A stretch of DNA of 46,697 nucleotides from NCBI GenBank assembly GCA_902566775.1, contig CACFKF010000007.1, positions 1-46,697 on the forward strand, read 5' to 3'. The notes beneath the pieces are model-generated. The model worked only from the letters and a program-made list of their open reading frames with translations, was not told the origin of the DNA and did no database searches. This stretch comes from an uncultured Pelagibacteraceae bacterium. Lineage in GTDB: Bacteria > Pseudomonadota > Alphaproteobacteria > Pelagibacterales > Pelagibacteraceae. Below are positions 8,458-17,709 of the stretch, one piece after another. Position 1 is the stretch's first letter, and each line of letters begins with the position of its first letter. The position numbers and the translations under genes are program-made.

Positions 8458-8839
8458 TTTTTCCCAACACAACAAATGCAATAGAGTGTTTCTTTTCATC
8501 AGAGAGAGATAAAAACACATTGACTTTAATAGTTTTAAATCTTTTTTTAATAATATTTTTGATTTTGGTATTTAATTTAATAGATGGCTTTCCATAACGG
8601 TCTTTAACTACTGAAATATCACTAAAATTTAAATCATTTCTAAATCCTGTTCCTAATGCTTTGGAAAAAGCTTCTTTTGCAGCAAATCTTTTGGAAAAAT
8701 AACTACATTTATTAATAGTTTTTTTTGAATCGTTAATTTCTTTTTTTGAAAAAATTCTTGATAAAAATTTTTTATTCTTAATTGATTTTTTTATTCTAGA
8801 GTTTTCAATTATATCCACACCTACACCTAAAGTTTGCAT
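8447..8839 (-). CDS. acpS: Holo-[acyl-carrier-protein] synthase
   Basis: Transfers 4'-phosphopantetheine from CoA to acyl carrier protein. The 130-residue length is typical. The N-terminus GVGVDIIENSRIKK supplies the metal-binding aspartate, and FAAKEAFSKALGTGFR holds the glutamate/lysine motif of the family; LSLSDEKKHSIAFVV is the C-terminal strand. It is located 3 nt after pdxJ and overlaps lepB. Confidence 0.95.
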   Translation of the reverse strand: MQTLGVGVDIIENSRIKKSIKNKKFLSRIFSKKEINDSKKTINKCSYFSKRFAAKEAFSKALGTGFRNDLNFSDISVVKDRYGKPSIKLNTKIKNIIKKRFKTIKVNVFLSLSDEKKHSIAFVVLGKNES

Positions 8840-8842
8840 TTT

Positions 8843-9559
8843 TTATCTAATAATTTGAATAAATTTTTTAATTGTTGTTTTAAATCCATTAAATATGGAT
8901 TCTCCTATAATAAAATGTCCAATATTAAATTCTTTAATCTCATAAATTTTCTTTAATATTTTAGCTGTTTTGTAGTCTATCCCATGGCCAACATGAACCT
9001 CTAATCCATTAATGGTAGCTTTTTTAGCACATTTTTTTATTTTATTTAGTTCATTTAAATATCTTTGTTTTTTTTTAATTTTGTTTGCAATTTTTCCCGT
9101 ATGAAGTTCTACACATTTGGCACCTAAGTTTTTAGATAAAATTACATCAGAAATATTTGGGTTTATAAATAAAGAAGTTCGAATTTTTTTTTTATTAAGT
9201 TTTTTTAATATTTTTATTAACTTTTTTTTATTACGGTGAAGATCTAATCCACCCTCAGTAGTAATTTCTTTTCTTTTTTCAGGAACTATACAAACAAAAT
9301 TTGGTTTATATTTTAATGCAATATTTAACATTTCACTGGTTGTAGCCATTTCAAGATTAATTGGTATTTTTTTAATTTTTCTAATATTAAATAGATCTCT
9401 ATCTGTTATATGTCTTCTATCTTCTCTTAAATGTATTGTAATAGAATCTGCTCCATATTTAATGGCTAATCTTGCAGCTTTTAATGGATTGGGATGGAAT
9501 TCTCCTCTAGCATTTCTTAGTGTTGCTATATGATCAATATTTACACCTAATCTTGTCAT
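8843..9559 (-). CDS. pdxJ: Pyridoxine 5'-phosphate synthase
   Basis: Condenses 1-deoxyxylulose 5-phosphate with 3-amino-2-oxopropyl phosphate to pyridoxine 5'-phosphate in the DXP-dependent vitamin B6 route. The 238 residues form a TIM barrel with LGVNIDHIATLRNARG at the N-terminus, ITIHLREDRRHI, the catalytic glutamate in NLEMATTSEM, and the phosphate loop GLEVHVGHGIDY. It overlaps pyrE by 4 nt (ATGA) and precedes acpS, the usual proteobacterial pairing. Confidence 0.97.
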   Translation of the reverse strand: MTRLGVNIDHIATLRNARGEFHPNPLKAARLAIKYGADSITIHLREDRRHITDRDLFNIRKIKKIPINLEMATTSEMLNIALKYKPNFVCIVPEKRKEITTEGGLDLHRNKKKLIKILKKLNKKKIRTSLFINPNISDVILSKNLGAKCVELHTGKIANKIKKKQRYLNELNKIKKCAKKATINGLEVHVGHGIDYKTAKILKKIYEIKEFNIGHFIIGESIFNGFKTTIKKFIQIIR

Positions 9560-10143
9560 TTAATATACCTACTACCAGGTTTTGTTATTGGTGTAGACTT
9601 TAAAAAAGTAGGTAATTTATTTTTTGAATATGTTGGAACATTAATTTTTAAATGTGCAATAACTTTTTGTTTGATTTTTAAATTTTTTTTATTAGATCTA
9701 TCAATAATACAAGCAAAACCAACAAGTTTAGCTTTTGATTTTTTAATTAGTTTAACGCATTCAAGGCTAGATTTCCCAGTAGTAATTACATCTTCTACAA
9801 TCAAAACCTTAGATTTTTTTTTAATTTTAAAACCTCTTCTAATTTTAAATTTACCATTCACTCTTTCACAAAAAATTGTCTCTTTTTTTAATAATCTTCC
9901 CATTTCATATCCAATAATAATACCTCCCATTGCAGGAGATAAAATTAAATCAATTTTTTTAAATTTTTTTTTAATTTTTTTGCTTAAAGAAAGGCATATA
10001 TGTTTTGCTAAATGAGGGTAGCTTAACAATTTTGCACACTGAATATATTTAGATGAATGTAGGCCAGAAGATAGAACAAAATGTCCATCTAATAAAGCGT
10101 TAGTTTTTTTTAAAATATTTAAAGATTTTTTGTGTGAAAGCAT
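9556..10143 (-). CDS. pyrE: Orotate phosphoribosyltransferase
   Basis: Adds the ribose phosphate of PRPP to orotate, giving OMP in UMP synthesis. The 195-residue protein has the typical N-terminus ALLDGHFVLSSGLHSSKYIQ and the PRPP motif VLIVEDVITTGKSS. The start is inside the 3' end of rsh (44-nt overlap). I keep it because the roughly 12 residues before the conserved segment are needed to match family length and no later start would keep that segment. The C-terminus (PITKPGSRYI) has the form found in alphaproteobacterial PyrE. Confidence 0.95.
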   Translation of the reverse strand: MLSHKKSLNILKKTNALLDGHFVLSSGLHSSKYIQCAKLLSYPHLAKHICLSLSKKIKKKFKKIDLILSPAMGGIIIGYEMGRLLKKETIFCERVNGKFKIRRGFKIKKKSKVLIVEDVITTGKSSLECVKLIKKSKAKLVGFACIIDRSNKKNLKIKQKVIAHLKINVPTYSKNKLPTFLKSTPITKPGSRYIK

Positions 10144-11848
10144 TCCTTTTTTTATTTTCGTGTCTAATAATTTTAAATTTAAACTCTCTTTGTTTTAACT
10201 CACTAATTAGATTTGTAAAGTTTTTCAAGTCTCCAATAATTAGGTTAAATTTAAAGTTTATAAAATCCGCCCCTCTTTCAGTCATTTCAACGCTAGAAAT
10301 GTTCAGATTATTACTACCTACCAATGTTGTAACTTCTCCCAATTTACCAGGTTTATCTGGTAAAGATATCCATAATGCAGAATTATATTCTTTGGTCTTG
10401 GGTGTATTTGGGTTCCCTCTTGTTTGCCAGTATCGTCTTATAGCGGCTCTAGCTTTACCAGTTTTTGTTAAAGGTAACCAATGCAATGATGGTGAAACTT
10501 TTTTGGAAGTTATAATTTCAACTATATCGCCATTTTTTAGATTGCTTTGCAATTGATCTTCTCTGCCATTTATTAAACAACCTATCGCGGAATCACCGAC
10601 CTTAGTATGAACAGCATATGCAAAATCTATTGGTGTTGCATCTTTTGGTAGTTTAATTATAGATCCTTTTGGAGTGAAGCAAAAAACGTTTTCTTGAAAC
10701 ATTTGAAGTTTTGTGTACTCAAAATAATGTTCTGGGTTTTGATTTTTTTCAATAATTTCAACCAAATCTTTTAACCAGTCGTATTCTTTCCAAGTTAAAG
10801 AATTAAATTTTTCGGAAGATTTGTATTTCCAATGAGAAGCAACTCCTCTTTCAGCAAACTCATGCATAGGCATTGTTCTTATTTGTATTTCGATAGGCCG
10901 TTTATTTGGACCTATTATGGCGGTGTGTAAAGATTGATAATTGTTTATTTTAGGTGAAGAAATATAGTCTTTAAACTTTCCAGGGATGCAATTATATTTA
11001 GAGTGAAAAATTCCTAAAGCTTTATAACAGTCCTCAACTTTTTCTAAAATTATTCTAAATCCAATAATGTCAGTCATTTGTTCCAAAGAAACTCTTTTTT
11101 TTTGAACTTTTCTCCATATAGAAAAAGGTGTTTTTTCCCTACCAAATATTTGAGCATTAATTTTATTTTGGTTTAATAAATCAATAAATTCTAAAGATAA
11201 GGATTTAAAACTATTATTTCTATCTTCTTTAATTTCATCTAATCTTTTTTTTATTAATTCTCTTGCATCATTGTTTAAAACTTGAAAAGAAAGATCTTCA
11301 AGCTCATCTCTAATTCTATTCATTCCCATCCTATCAGCAAGAGGAGCATAAATTTCCATAGTTTCTTTTGCTTTTCTTATTTGTTTGTCTTTATTTTTTA
11401 CAAACGTAATTGTTCTCATGTTGTGTAATCGATCAGCTATTTTCACTAGTAAAACTCTAATATCTTTTGATGTCGCTAAAATTAATTTTCTAAAATTTTC
11501 AGCCTTAGAATTTTCACCAGCTTTTTTTTGAAATTGAGAAATTTTTGTAACACCATCAACTAAATCTGCGACTTCTTGGCCAAATTCTTCTTTGATATTA
11601 TCGTATGTAGCGTGGGTATCTTCGATTGTATCATGCAATAAACCTGTGGCTATAGTTGCGCTGTCTAATTTTAAATCTGATAAAATATCAGCAACAGCAA
11701 CGGGATGTATAATATAAGGAACACCTTCATCTCTTTTTTGAGTCTTGTGAGCCTTCAAAGCAAACTCATAAGCTTTTGTTAAAGTATCAGGATTTAAAAA
11801 CTTGTTATAAGATTTAACCTTATTAATTAATTCTTCAGATTTAAGCAT
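10100..11848 (-). CDS. rsh: Bifunctional (p)ppGpp synthetase/hydrolase (RelA/SpoT homologue)
   Basis: Makes and degrades the stringent-response alarmone. At 582 residues it is short compared with the usual 700 or so. Order of domains: HD hydrolase (about 25-180; H72-D73 in LLHDTIEDT and ADRLHNMRT), synthetase (about 230-350; FSIWRKVQKK, TDIIGFRIIL, NNYQSLHTAI, EIQIRTMPMHEFAERG), TGS (about 385-445) and a C-terminal ACT domain (about 510-575; SLPDKPGKLGEVT). The helical and zinc-finger/RRM linker between TGS and ACT is reduced, which accounts for the length. It is the only RSH gene in the window. Located 19 nt after folK, overlapping pyrE by 44 nt. Confidence 0.95.
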   Translation of the reverse strand: MLKSEELINKVKSYNKFLNPDTLTKAYEFALKAHKTQKRDEGVPYIIHPVAVADILSDLKLDSATIATGLLHDTIEDTHATYDNIKEEFGQEVADLVDGVTKISQFQKKAGENSKAENFRKLILATSKDIRVLLVKIADRLHNMRTITFVKNKDKQIRKAKETMEIYAPLADRMGMNRIRDELEDLSFQVLNNDARELIKKRLDEIKEDRNNSFKSLSLEFIDLLNQNKINAQIFGREKTPFSIWRKVQKKRVSLEQMTDIIGFRIILEKVEDCYKALGIFHSKYNCIPGKFKDYISSPKINNYQSLHTAIIGPNKRPIEIQIRTMPMHEFAERGVASHWKYKSSEKFNSLTWKEYDWLKDLVEIIEKNQNPEHYFEYTKLQMFQENVFCFTPKGSIIKLPKDATPIDFAYAVHTKVGDSAIGCLINGREDQLQSNLKNGDIVEIITSKKVSPSLHWLPLTKTGKARAAIRRYWQTRGNPNTPKTKEYNSALWISLPDKPGKLGEVTTLVGSNNLNISSVEMTERGADFINFKFNLIIGDLKNFTNLISELKQREFKFKIIRHENKKRNAFTQKIFKYFKKN

Positions 11849-11867
11849 TTAATATTATACCACTAAA

Positions 11868-12377
11868 TTAAATAAGTTTAATAGATCTCAAATCTTTACC
11901 ATCTAATGCATTAATAAGGTCTTTAATACTTGCTTTCTTTATGGGATGAATCCACCTTTTAGCAATTTCAAATAAAGGAAGTAAAACAAAGTTTCTTTGA
12001 TGCATTTTGGGATGAGGAATGGTCAAATTTTGATTTTTTGAGCTTTTTACAATTTCTTTGTTGTAATCTATTATGTCTATATCACAAATTCTAGGTTCGT
12101 TTTTCTTATTTCTTGATCTTCCCATTTCTTTTTCAATAAAAAGACATTTCTTTATTAAATCATAAGGTGAAAGATTTGTTTTGACCTTTAAAACTACATT
12201 TAAAAATTTTGGTTTTTTTATATTTGGCCATGACAAAGTTTCATAATTTTTTGAAAATTTAATTATTTTAATATTATTTTTTTCCAATTTAAACTTGGTT
12301 AATTCAATATTTTTTTTTTTATTTCCTAGATTTGAACCAATTGATAAAAAGACAGTTTTAGCTGGTTTTTCTAACAT
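11868..12377 (-). CDS. folK: 6-hydroxymethyl-7,8-dihydropterin pyrophosphokinase
   Basis: Transfers pyrophosphate from ATP to hydroxymethyl-dihydropterin, a step of folate synthesis that supports GlyA and sarcosine oxidase. I use the ATG at 12377 (169 residues): it places the HPPK N-terminus [16 protein letters not shown] correctly and overlaps smpB by 20 nt, whereas the longer frame reads through smpB. The ATP/metal signature appears as [18 protein letters not shown] and the C-terminal [14 protein letters not shown] is intact. No other folate gene is adjacent, so folK is separated from folB and folP here. Confidence 0.93.
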   Translation of the reverse strand: MLEKPAKTVFLSIGSNLGNKKKNIELTKFKLEKNNIKIIKFSKNYETLSWPNIKKPKFLNVVLKVKTNLSPYDLIKKCLFIEKEMGRSRNKKNEPRICDIDIIDYNKEIVKSSKNQNLTIPHPKMHQRNFVLLPLFEIAKRWIHPIKKASIKDLINALDGKDLRSIKLI

Positions 12378-12828
12378 ATCTAGACCTATCTCTATTCCAA
12401 TCTCTAGTTCTCTTTGTTTGACGTTTATCGAAATGTTTTTTTCCTTTTGCAACAGCAATTTCAATTTTTGCTTTTCCTTTTTTAAAATACATTTTGGTTG
12501 GAATTAATGTAAAACCTTCCCTATTCACTCTTCCAATCAATTTGTTAATTTCTCTTCTATTAAGTAACAACTTTCTATCTTCAATGGGGTTATGATTTGT
12601 ATAACTGGCCTGCTTGTAAGTAGGTATATGAGAATTTATTAAAACTATTTCTCCATCTTTTTCTATTGCATAAGATTCTGCAATATTAACTTTGCCAGCT
12701 CTAATTGATTTAATTTCCGATCCTCTTAATACGATACCAGCTTCTATCAAATCTTCAAAAAAATAATTAAAACTCGCTTTTCTATTAAGACAAATGATTT
12801 TTAAACCAGGATTGGTTTTTTTTTTCAT
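12358..12828 (-). CDS. smpB: SsrA-binding protein SmpB
   Basis: Binds tmRNA and delivers it to stalled ribosomes (trans-translation). The 156-residue protein has the beta-barrel signature [19 protein letters not shown] followed by [18 protein letters not shown], and a basic C-terminal tail ([19 protein letters not shown]) that enters the decoding site. It follows dapA by 2 nt; dapA-smpB adjacency is conserved in Alphaproteobacteria. The ssrA gene itself is not in the window. Confidence 0.97.
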   Translation of the reverse strand: MKKKTNPGLKIICLNRKASFNYFFEDLIEAGIVLRGSEIKSIRAGKVNIAESYAIEKDGEIVLINSHIPTYKQASYTNHNPIEDRKLLLNRREINKLIGRVNREGFTLIPTKMYFKKGKAKIEIAVAKGKKHFDKRQTKRTRDWNRDRSRYVRKTS

Positions 12829-12830
12829 TT

Positions 12831-13712
12831 TTAAATTAATTTTGCTGACGTCAGTGCTTTCTTTACTGTTTCTCTAGTTGAATCCATAATTTTTACCAAA
12901 GGTAATCTTACAGCATCATCACATAAATTTAATAATTTTGCTGCATATTTAACAGGACTTGGATTGCTTTCTATAAATAAAGCTTTGTGGACAGGCTGAA
13001 GTAAGTCGTTAATACGTTCTGCTTCTTTAATCTCATTATTATTTTTTGATTTAGAAAAATTTTGAAAGTTGGAACACAATTTTGGCGCAATATTAGCTGT
13101 AACACTTATACAACCAATTCCTCCCCTTTTATTAAATTCAAGGACATTTCCATCTTCACCAGTCAACTGAATAAATTCATTTCCCAAAACTTTTTTTTGT
13201 TGCACAACTCTATCAAGATTACCGGTTGCATCTTTAACACCAACTATATTTTTTAATTCAAAAAGTCTAGCCATTGTATCAACTGACATATCTATAACTG
13301 ACCTTGAAGGAATATTATAAATAATTATTGGAATGCCGCAGTTGTCGTTAATTGCTTTATAGTGCTGGTACATTCCTTCTTGAGTTGGTTTGTTATAATA
13401 AGGTGTAACAACTAACGCAGCATTAGCGCCAACTTTTTCAGCATGTTTTGTTAATGATATAGCTTCTTTCGTGGAATTGGATCCTGTTCCAGCAATAACA
13501 GGTAGTTTACCATTGCTTTCTTTGATACATAATTCAATAACTTTTTCGTGCTCGTCGTGACTTAATGTTGGTGATTCACCTGTAGTACCGGCTGGTACAA
13601 GACCATGAGTACCATTTTCTATATGAAAATGTATAAGCTTGATATAATTATCAACATCTAATTCATTGTTTTTAAATGGAGTAATTAATGCAACATTTGA
13701 ACCTTTAAACAT
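12831..13712 (-). CDS. dapA: 4-hydroxy-tetrahydrodipicolinate synthase
   Basis: Condenses pyruvate with aspartate semialdehyde, the first committed step to diaminopimelate and lysine. The 293 residues form a TIM barrel with the Schiff-base lysine K160 ([10 protein letters not shown]), the tyrosine Y132 ([10 protein letters not shown]) and T43-T44 (GTTGES). It is the first gene of the ten-gene minus-strand run and is divergent from slt, a lytic transglycosylase; both serve the cell wall and are neighbours in many Alphaproteobacteria. Confidence 0.97.
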   Translation of the reverse strand: MFKGSNVALITPFKNNELDVDNYIKLIHFHIENGTHGLVPAGTTGESPTLSHDEHEKVIELCIKESNGKLPVIAGTGSNSTKEAISLTKHAEKVGANAALVVTPYYNKPTQEGMYQHYKAINDNCGIPIIIYNIPSRSVIDMSVDTMARLFELKNIVGVKDATGNLDRVVQQKKVLGNEFIQLTGEDGNVLEFNKRGGIGCISVTANIAPKLCSNFQNFSKSKNNNEIKEAERINDLLQPVHKALFIESNPSPVKYAAKLLNLCDDAVRLPLVKIMDSTRETVKKALTSAKLI

Positions 13713-13725
13713 AAATACTTATAAC
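13697..13725 (+). promoter_or_regulatory. Predicted sigma70-type promoter of slt
   Basis: TTGAAC (13697-13702), a 17-bp spacer and TATAAC (13720-13725) read toward slt and would start transcription near 13732, giving a leader of about 24 nt before the ATG at 13756. The -35 box lies inside the first codons of the divergent dapA gene, so the two transcription starts would interfere if both are active. The dapA promoter must lie in the same 43-bp gap, but I see no clear box for it. Confidence 0.45.
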
Positions 13726-13755
13726 ATAGTTTATAGATTCATTTACTAATTTTTT

Positions 13756-16017
13756 ATGGTTAAGAAAATAACATTTTTGGCAAAAATAATAGGTATATTT
13801 TTCTGTTCAACAATAATATCCAATGCAATTGATTTAAAAATTATACCATTAAAAAAACCTGAGCTTAGTAAAGAAATAAAGAAAGAAAAAGCATCACAAA
13901 ACATTATAAAACCTAAACCAAAACCTCTTAACAAAAATGAACAAAAAAAAATAATTAAAACAGAAAAAAAAGAGCCACTTCTTCCTAAAAACAAACCTGT
14001 ATTAGTTAAAAAAAAACCTGACAAAATAGACGGCGTAATCTTACCAAAAAGTAAGCCATTAGTTGCTAAAAAAGAAATAAACAAAATTAAAGAGAAATCA
14101 AAATACTTCAGGCAAAGAGATTTTGAGTTGGCAAAATTAGCTATAAGGCACATGGAAAAATCTAGATGGACTAAAGCATTGTCGGCAGCTAAAAAAGCTA
14201 AAGATAAATCTATCTATAATTTCATTCAATGGAAGCATCTTTTAACAAGAGGAAATAAAGCTAGTTATTATGATTACAAACTATTTATAGATAAAAATCC
14301 AAATTACCCAAGAATTAATAGAATTAAATATTTATCTGAACATAAATTATCAACTGAAAGAATTTCACCTAAAAAAATCGCTAGTTGGTTTAGCGAAAAT
14401 GAACCATTTAGTGGCTATGGTAAAATGATATTAGGTGAAAGCTTAATTTCATTAGGTAATTCTAGTAAAGGGTTAAAGCTAATTAGAGAAGGATGGATTA
14501 CAGCTGAATTAAGCAGATCTGATCTTAAATATTTTAGAAAAAAATATAAAAAATATTTAAAAACCGAAGACTACATTAAAAGAGCTGATTATTTAGCTTG
14601 GGAAAACAAATATTGGGATTTAAAAAGAATGCTGAGATATTTACCTAAAAATTATCAGCTCCTTTATACTGCAAGACAGCTATTGATGAGTAAATCTTAT
14701 GGAGTGGATGCTGCAATAAAAAAAGTTCCTACCAAGTTTAAAAATGATGCAGGGTTAAATTATGATCGTTTAAAATGGAGAAGAAAAAGAGGCAGAGTTG
14801 ATAGTTCCTTAGAAATACTTCAAAAAGTAAAAAATACAAAAAAATATTTAGTGAGACCTGATAAATGGTGGTTGGAAAGATCTATTATAGCGAGATCTCT
14901 CATTTATAAAAAAAAATATACTACTGCATATAAAATTACTAGTAGACATGCTTTAACTGAAGGTCCAGAGTTTGCTGAGGCTGAATGGATGAGCGGGTGG
15001 ATTGCGCTTAGTTTTTTGAACGATCCTATGCTTGCCATTGACCACTTTAATAATTTTTATAACAATGTAGGTTATCCAATAAGTTTATCTAGGGGCGCTT
15101 ATTGGCTAGGTTTATCATATGAAAAAATGGGAAATAAAGATTTATCTTATGATTGGTATGAAAAAGCTTCCAAATTTCTTACTACTTATTATGGTCAGTT
15201 AGCACATTTAAAAATTTATCCTGACAAAAATTTTTCACTAAGTGAAACTCCAGAAGTAAATGAAAAATATAAAAAAACATTTCATCAAAAAGATTTGGTT
15301 AAAATTGTTTATTTATTAGATGAATTAAATAAAGATAAATATGCTAAAAATATTTTAAAACATCTTGCTAATGAAAATGTTGAAAGCGGAAGTGAAATTT
15401 TAGCGGCTAAACTTGCTTCTAATATATCAAGATATGATTTTGCAATACAAATAGCAAAAATTGCATCTTATCAAAAAAGATTTATTAACGATTATAATTA
15501 TCCAATAATTAGTACTCCACGATATGTAAATAAAAGAAAAATTCCGGAATCTGCATTGATTTTATCTATTATAAGACAAGAAAGTGAATTTGATATGGAA
15601 GCAAATAGTCATGCTGGTGCCAAAGGTCTAATGCAATTAATGTCATACACTGCAAAATTAGTTGCTAAACAAGCTAATCTACCATACTCAAAATCTCGTT
15701 TAACAAAAGATCCTGAATACAACATCAATTTAGGCTCTCATTATATAGCAGGTTTAATTTTAGAATATGATGGATCTTATCCTTTTGCTATAGCGGCTTA
15801 TAATGCGGGACCAAAAAGAGTACGTTATTGGAAAAAAATAAATAAAAACCCACAAAAAAATCAAATTGATTATGTAAATTGGATTGAATTAATTAAATTT
15901 AAAGAAACAAGAAATTATGTTCAAAGAGTTTTGGAAAACTACAATGTCTACAGATATATCCTTGAAAAAAAACCAATAAAAATGAAAAATTTCTTTAAAA
16001 ATGAAACTTTATATTAG
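13756..16017 (+). CDS. slt: Soluble lytic murein transglycosylase
   Basis: Cleaves peptidoglycan glycan strands to anhydromuropeptides in the periplasm. The 753-residue protein begins with a basic N-terminus and hydrophobic signal segment (about 5-22). Next comes a Lys/Pro-rich linker (about 25-115) with imperfect repeats (LPKNKPVLVKKK, LPKSKPLVAKKE), then an alpha-superhelical region (about 120-590). The SLT catalytic domain has E609 in IIRQESEFDMEANSHAGAK, followed by GLMQLM and AAYNAGPKRVRYW. It is divergent from dapA and convergent with tRNA-Ser, its stop lying 6 bp from the tRNA 3' end. The catalytic domain is certain; the linker is unusually basic. Confidence 0.95.
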   Translation: MVKKITFLAKIIGIFFCSTIISNAIDLKIIPLKKPELSKEIKKEKASQNIIKPKPKPLNKNEQKKIIKTEKKEPLLPKNKPVLVKKKPDKIDGVILPKSKPLVAKKEINKIKEKSKYFRQRDFELAKLAIRHMEKSRWTKALSAAKKAKDKSIYNFIQWKHLLTRGNKASYYDYKLFIDKNPNYPRINRIKYLSEHKLSTERISPKKIASWFSENEPFSGYGKMILGESLISLGNSSKGLKLIREGWITAELSRSDLKYFRKKYKKYLKTEDYIKRADYLAWENKYWDLKRMLRYLPKNYQLLYTARQLLMSKSYGVDAAIKKVPTKFKNDAGLNYDRLKWRRKRGRVDSSLEILQKVKNTKKYLVRPDKWWLERSIIARSLIYKKKYTTAYKITSRHALTEGPEFAEAEWMSGWIALSFLNDPMLAIDHFNNFYNNVGYPISLSRGAYWLGLSYEKMGNKDLSYDWYEKASKFLTTYYGQLAHLKIYPDKNFSLSETPEVNEKYKKTFHQKDLVKIVYLLDELNKDKYAKNILKHLANENVESGSEILAAKLASNISRYDFAIQIAKIASYQKRFINDYNYPIISTPRYVNKRKIPESALILSIIRQESEFDMEANSHAGAKGLMQLMSYTAKLVAKQANLPYSKSRLTKDPEYNINLGSHYIAGLILEYDGSYPFAIAAYNAGPKRVRYWKKINKNPQKNQIDYVNWIELIKFKETRNYVQRVLENYNVYRYILEKKPIKMKNFFKNETLY

Positions 16018-16023
16018 TTTCTG

Positions 16024-16117
16024 TGGCGGAAGGAGAGGGATTCGAACCCTCGGTAGGTCATTATAACCTACGGAAGTTTAGCAAACTCCTGGTTTAAACC
16101 AACTCACCCATCCTTCC
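16024..16117 (-). tRNA. tRNA-Ser (anticodon GCU)
   Basis: On the minus strand the sequence folds as a class II tRNA. The 7-bp acceptor stem is GGAAGGA/TCCTTCC, with discriminator G and an encoded CCA at 16024-16026. The anticodon stem GGAGT/ACTTC encloses the loop TTGCTAA (anticodon GCT, for AGC/AGU codons). A long variable arm GTAGGTTATAATGACCTAC gives the serine identity shape, and the T-arm is GAGGGTTCGAATCCCTC. It sits between slt and soxB, transcribed against slt. It is a complete gene with no sign of integration at its 3' end. Confidence 0.97.
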
Positions 16118-16141
16118 ACAATAATGGTGTAACTCGAAAAT

Positions 16142-16171
16142 ATTGAATATTCAATCTTTATCAAGTATTTT
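16142..16171 (+). promoter_or_regulatory. Predicted soxB promoter overlapping a 14-bp palindrome
   Basis: TTGAAT (16143-16148), a 17-bp spacer and TATTTT (16166-16171) face soxB and predict a very short leader before the ATG at 16181. The -35 box is half of a perfect 14-bp palindrome, ATTGAATATTCAAT (16142-16155). Its other half could be a -35 for the divergent tRNA-Ser, although the matching -10 (TACACC) is poor. The palindrome could be an operator for a dimeric regulator or only a chance AT-rich repeat. Confidence 0.35.
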
Positions 16172-16180
16172 CAGCAAAAA

Positions 16181-17434
16181 ATGAAAAATAAATATTCTAT
16201 ATTTTCACTAATAAAAAATGCCTTCTCTTATCATGAAAATTGGCAAAGGGCTTGGAGAGATCCAGAACCTAAAAAAGAATATGACGCTATCATTGTCGGT
16301 GGTGGTGGACATGGATTAGCTACAGCCTTTTATTTGGCAAAAAAACACAACATGACAAATATTGCTGTAGTCGAGAAAGGTTGGATTGGTGGTGGAAATA
16401 CTGGAAGAAATACAACAATTATAAGATCAAACTATTTATGGGATGCCAGTGCTGGATTATATGACCATGCATTAAAAATTTGGGAAAAATTATCACAAGA
16501 ACTTAATTACAATGTAATGTTTAGTCAAAGAGGAGTTATGAATTTAGCTCATAATCTTCAAGATGTAAGAGATTTAAAAAGAAGAACTCACGCAAATAGA
16601 TTAAATGGTATTGATGCAGTTTGGTTAAACACTGAAGAAGTAAAGAAATTTTGTCCAATAATTAATACATCTCAAGATATAAGGTATCCAGTTTTAGGTG
16701 GAACTTTACAACGTAGAGCTGGAACAGCTAGGCATGATGCTGTTGCTTGGGGTTATGCTCGTGGAGCTGATGCTATGGGCGTTGATATTATTCAAAATTG
16801 CGAAGTTAAAGGAATAAAAAGAAATGGAAATAGTGTTGAGGGTATAGAAACAACAAAAGGATTTATAAAAACAAAAAAAATTGGAGTAGTTGCTGCAGGA
16901 CACTCTAGTGTCATTGCTAATATGGTAGATTTGAAACTGCCCTTAGAAAGTAAACCTTTGCAAGCATTAGTATCAGAACCAGTAAAACCAATTATAGATA
17001 CAGTAGTTATGTCTAATGCTGTTCATGCTTATGTTAGCCAATCTGATAAAGGTGAATTAGTTATAGGTGCAGGAACAGACCCTTATGTTTCTTATACTCA
17101 AAGAGGAAGTCATGATGTTGTTGAAGGAACATTAAAAGCAATATTAGAGCTCTACCCTATTTTTAGTAGAATGAAAATGTTAAGACAATGGGGAGGAATC
17201 GTAGATATTTGCCCAGACGCTAGTCCAATAATTAGTAAAACAAACATTAAAGGACTATATTTTAACTGTGGTTGGGGTACTGGAGGGTTTAAAGCTACAC
17301 CAGGTTCTGGTGATTTATTTGCCCACACAATAGCTAATGACGAACCTCATAAACTGAATGCTGATTTTAATATCAACAGATTTGTAAGTGGTGATCTTGT
17401 CGATGAACATGGAGCAGCTGCTGTAGCACACTAA
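16181..17434 (+). CDS. soxB: Sarcosine oxidase beta subunit
   Basis: Catalytic flavoprotein subunit of heterotetrameric sarcosine oxidase, which oxidatively demethylates N-methylglycine to glycine, passing the methylene group to tetrahydrofolate and electrons to oxygen. The 417 residues include the FAD Rossmann motif at 37-50 ([14 protein letters not shown]) and [16 protein letters not shown]185 in [14 protein letters not shown] is at the place of the histidine that covalently binds FMN in characterised SoxB. The C-terminal [14 protein letters not shown] loop is also conserved. It is the first gene of soxBDAG, and its stop overlaps the soxD start by one base. Dimethylglycine-type substrates are a less likely alternative. 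Confidence 0.96.
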   Translation: MKNKYSIFSLIKNAFSYHENWQRAWRDPEPKKEYDAIIVGGGGHGLATAFYLAKKHNMTNIAVVEKGWIGGGNTGRNTTIIRSNYLWDASAGLYDHALKIWEKLSQELNYNVMFSQRGVMNLAHNLQDVRDLKRRTHANRLNGIDAVWLNTEEVKKFCPIINTSQDIRYPVLGGTLQRRAGTARHDAVAWGYARGADAMGVDIIQNCEVKGIKRNGNSVEGIETTKGFIKTKKIGVVAAGHSSVIANMVDLKLPLESKPLQALVSEPVKPIIDTVVMSNAVHAYVSQSDKGELVIGAGTDPYVSYTQRGSHDVVEGTLKAILELYPIFSRMKMLRQWGGIVDICPDASPIISKTNIKGLYFNCGWGTGGFKATPGSGDLFAHTIANDEPHKLNADFNINRFVSGDLVDEHGAAAVAH

Positions 17435-17709
17435 TGTTTTTAATTAATTGTCCTTATTGCGGTGAAAGAGACCAAAGCGAATTTTCTTCGGGAGGAGAAG
17501 CCCATATTGTGAGACCTAAACAACCAAAAGAATTAAGTGACGACCAATGGGCAGAATTCTTGTTTATGAGAAAAAATATCAAAGGAGTGCAGTTTGAAAG
17601 ATGGAACCATGCTCATGGTTGTAGAAAATGGTTTAATATGGCCAGAGATACATCAAATGATAAAATTCATGCAGTATACAAAATGGGTGAAAAACCACCT
17701 ATAAAATAA
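17434..17709 (+). CDS. soxD: Sarcosine oxidase delta subunit
   Basis: Small zinc-binding structural subunit found only in the heterotetrameric enzyme. The 91-residue protein keeps the full zinc site: C6 and C9 in CPYCGERDQSEFSSGGEAH, and H59 and C63 in NHAHGCRKWFN. Start and stop both overlap the neighbours by one base (TAATG), so its translation is coupled to soxB and soxA, fitting a fixed 1:1 ratio of subunits. Confidence 0.97.
   Translation: MFLINCPYCGERDQSEFSSGGEAHIVRPKQPKELSDDQWAEFLFMRKNIKGVQFERWNHAHGCRKWFNMARDTSNDKIHAVYKMGEKPPIK

Noticed and set aside
8458..8520. Longer lepB start
   Set aside because: Adds 21 residues encoded within acpS; the ATG at 8457 puts the membrane anchor at the expected position.
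12378..12464. Longer folK start
   Set aside because: The extra 29 residues are the smpB 3' end in another frame; HPPK proteins begin near TVFLSIGSN.
13746..14153. 135-codon minus-strand frame with hydrophobic segments opposite the slt N-terminus
   Set aside because: The apparent membrane segments are the complement of the Lys/Pro-rich linker of Slt; no recognisable protein.
16024..16117. tRNA-Ser as an integration site for a mobile element
   Set aside because: No integrase, direct repeat of the tRNA 3' end or compositional change on either side; slt and soxBDAG look native.
16118..16180. Riboswitch or small RNA upstream of soxB
   Set aside because: Only 63 bp between tRNA-Ser and soxB, and the predicted leader is a few bases; too short for a glycine or SAM riboswitch.
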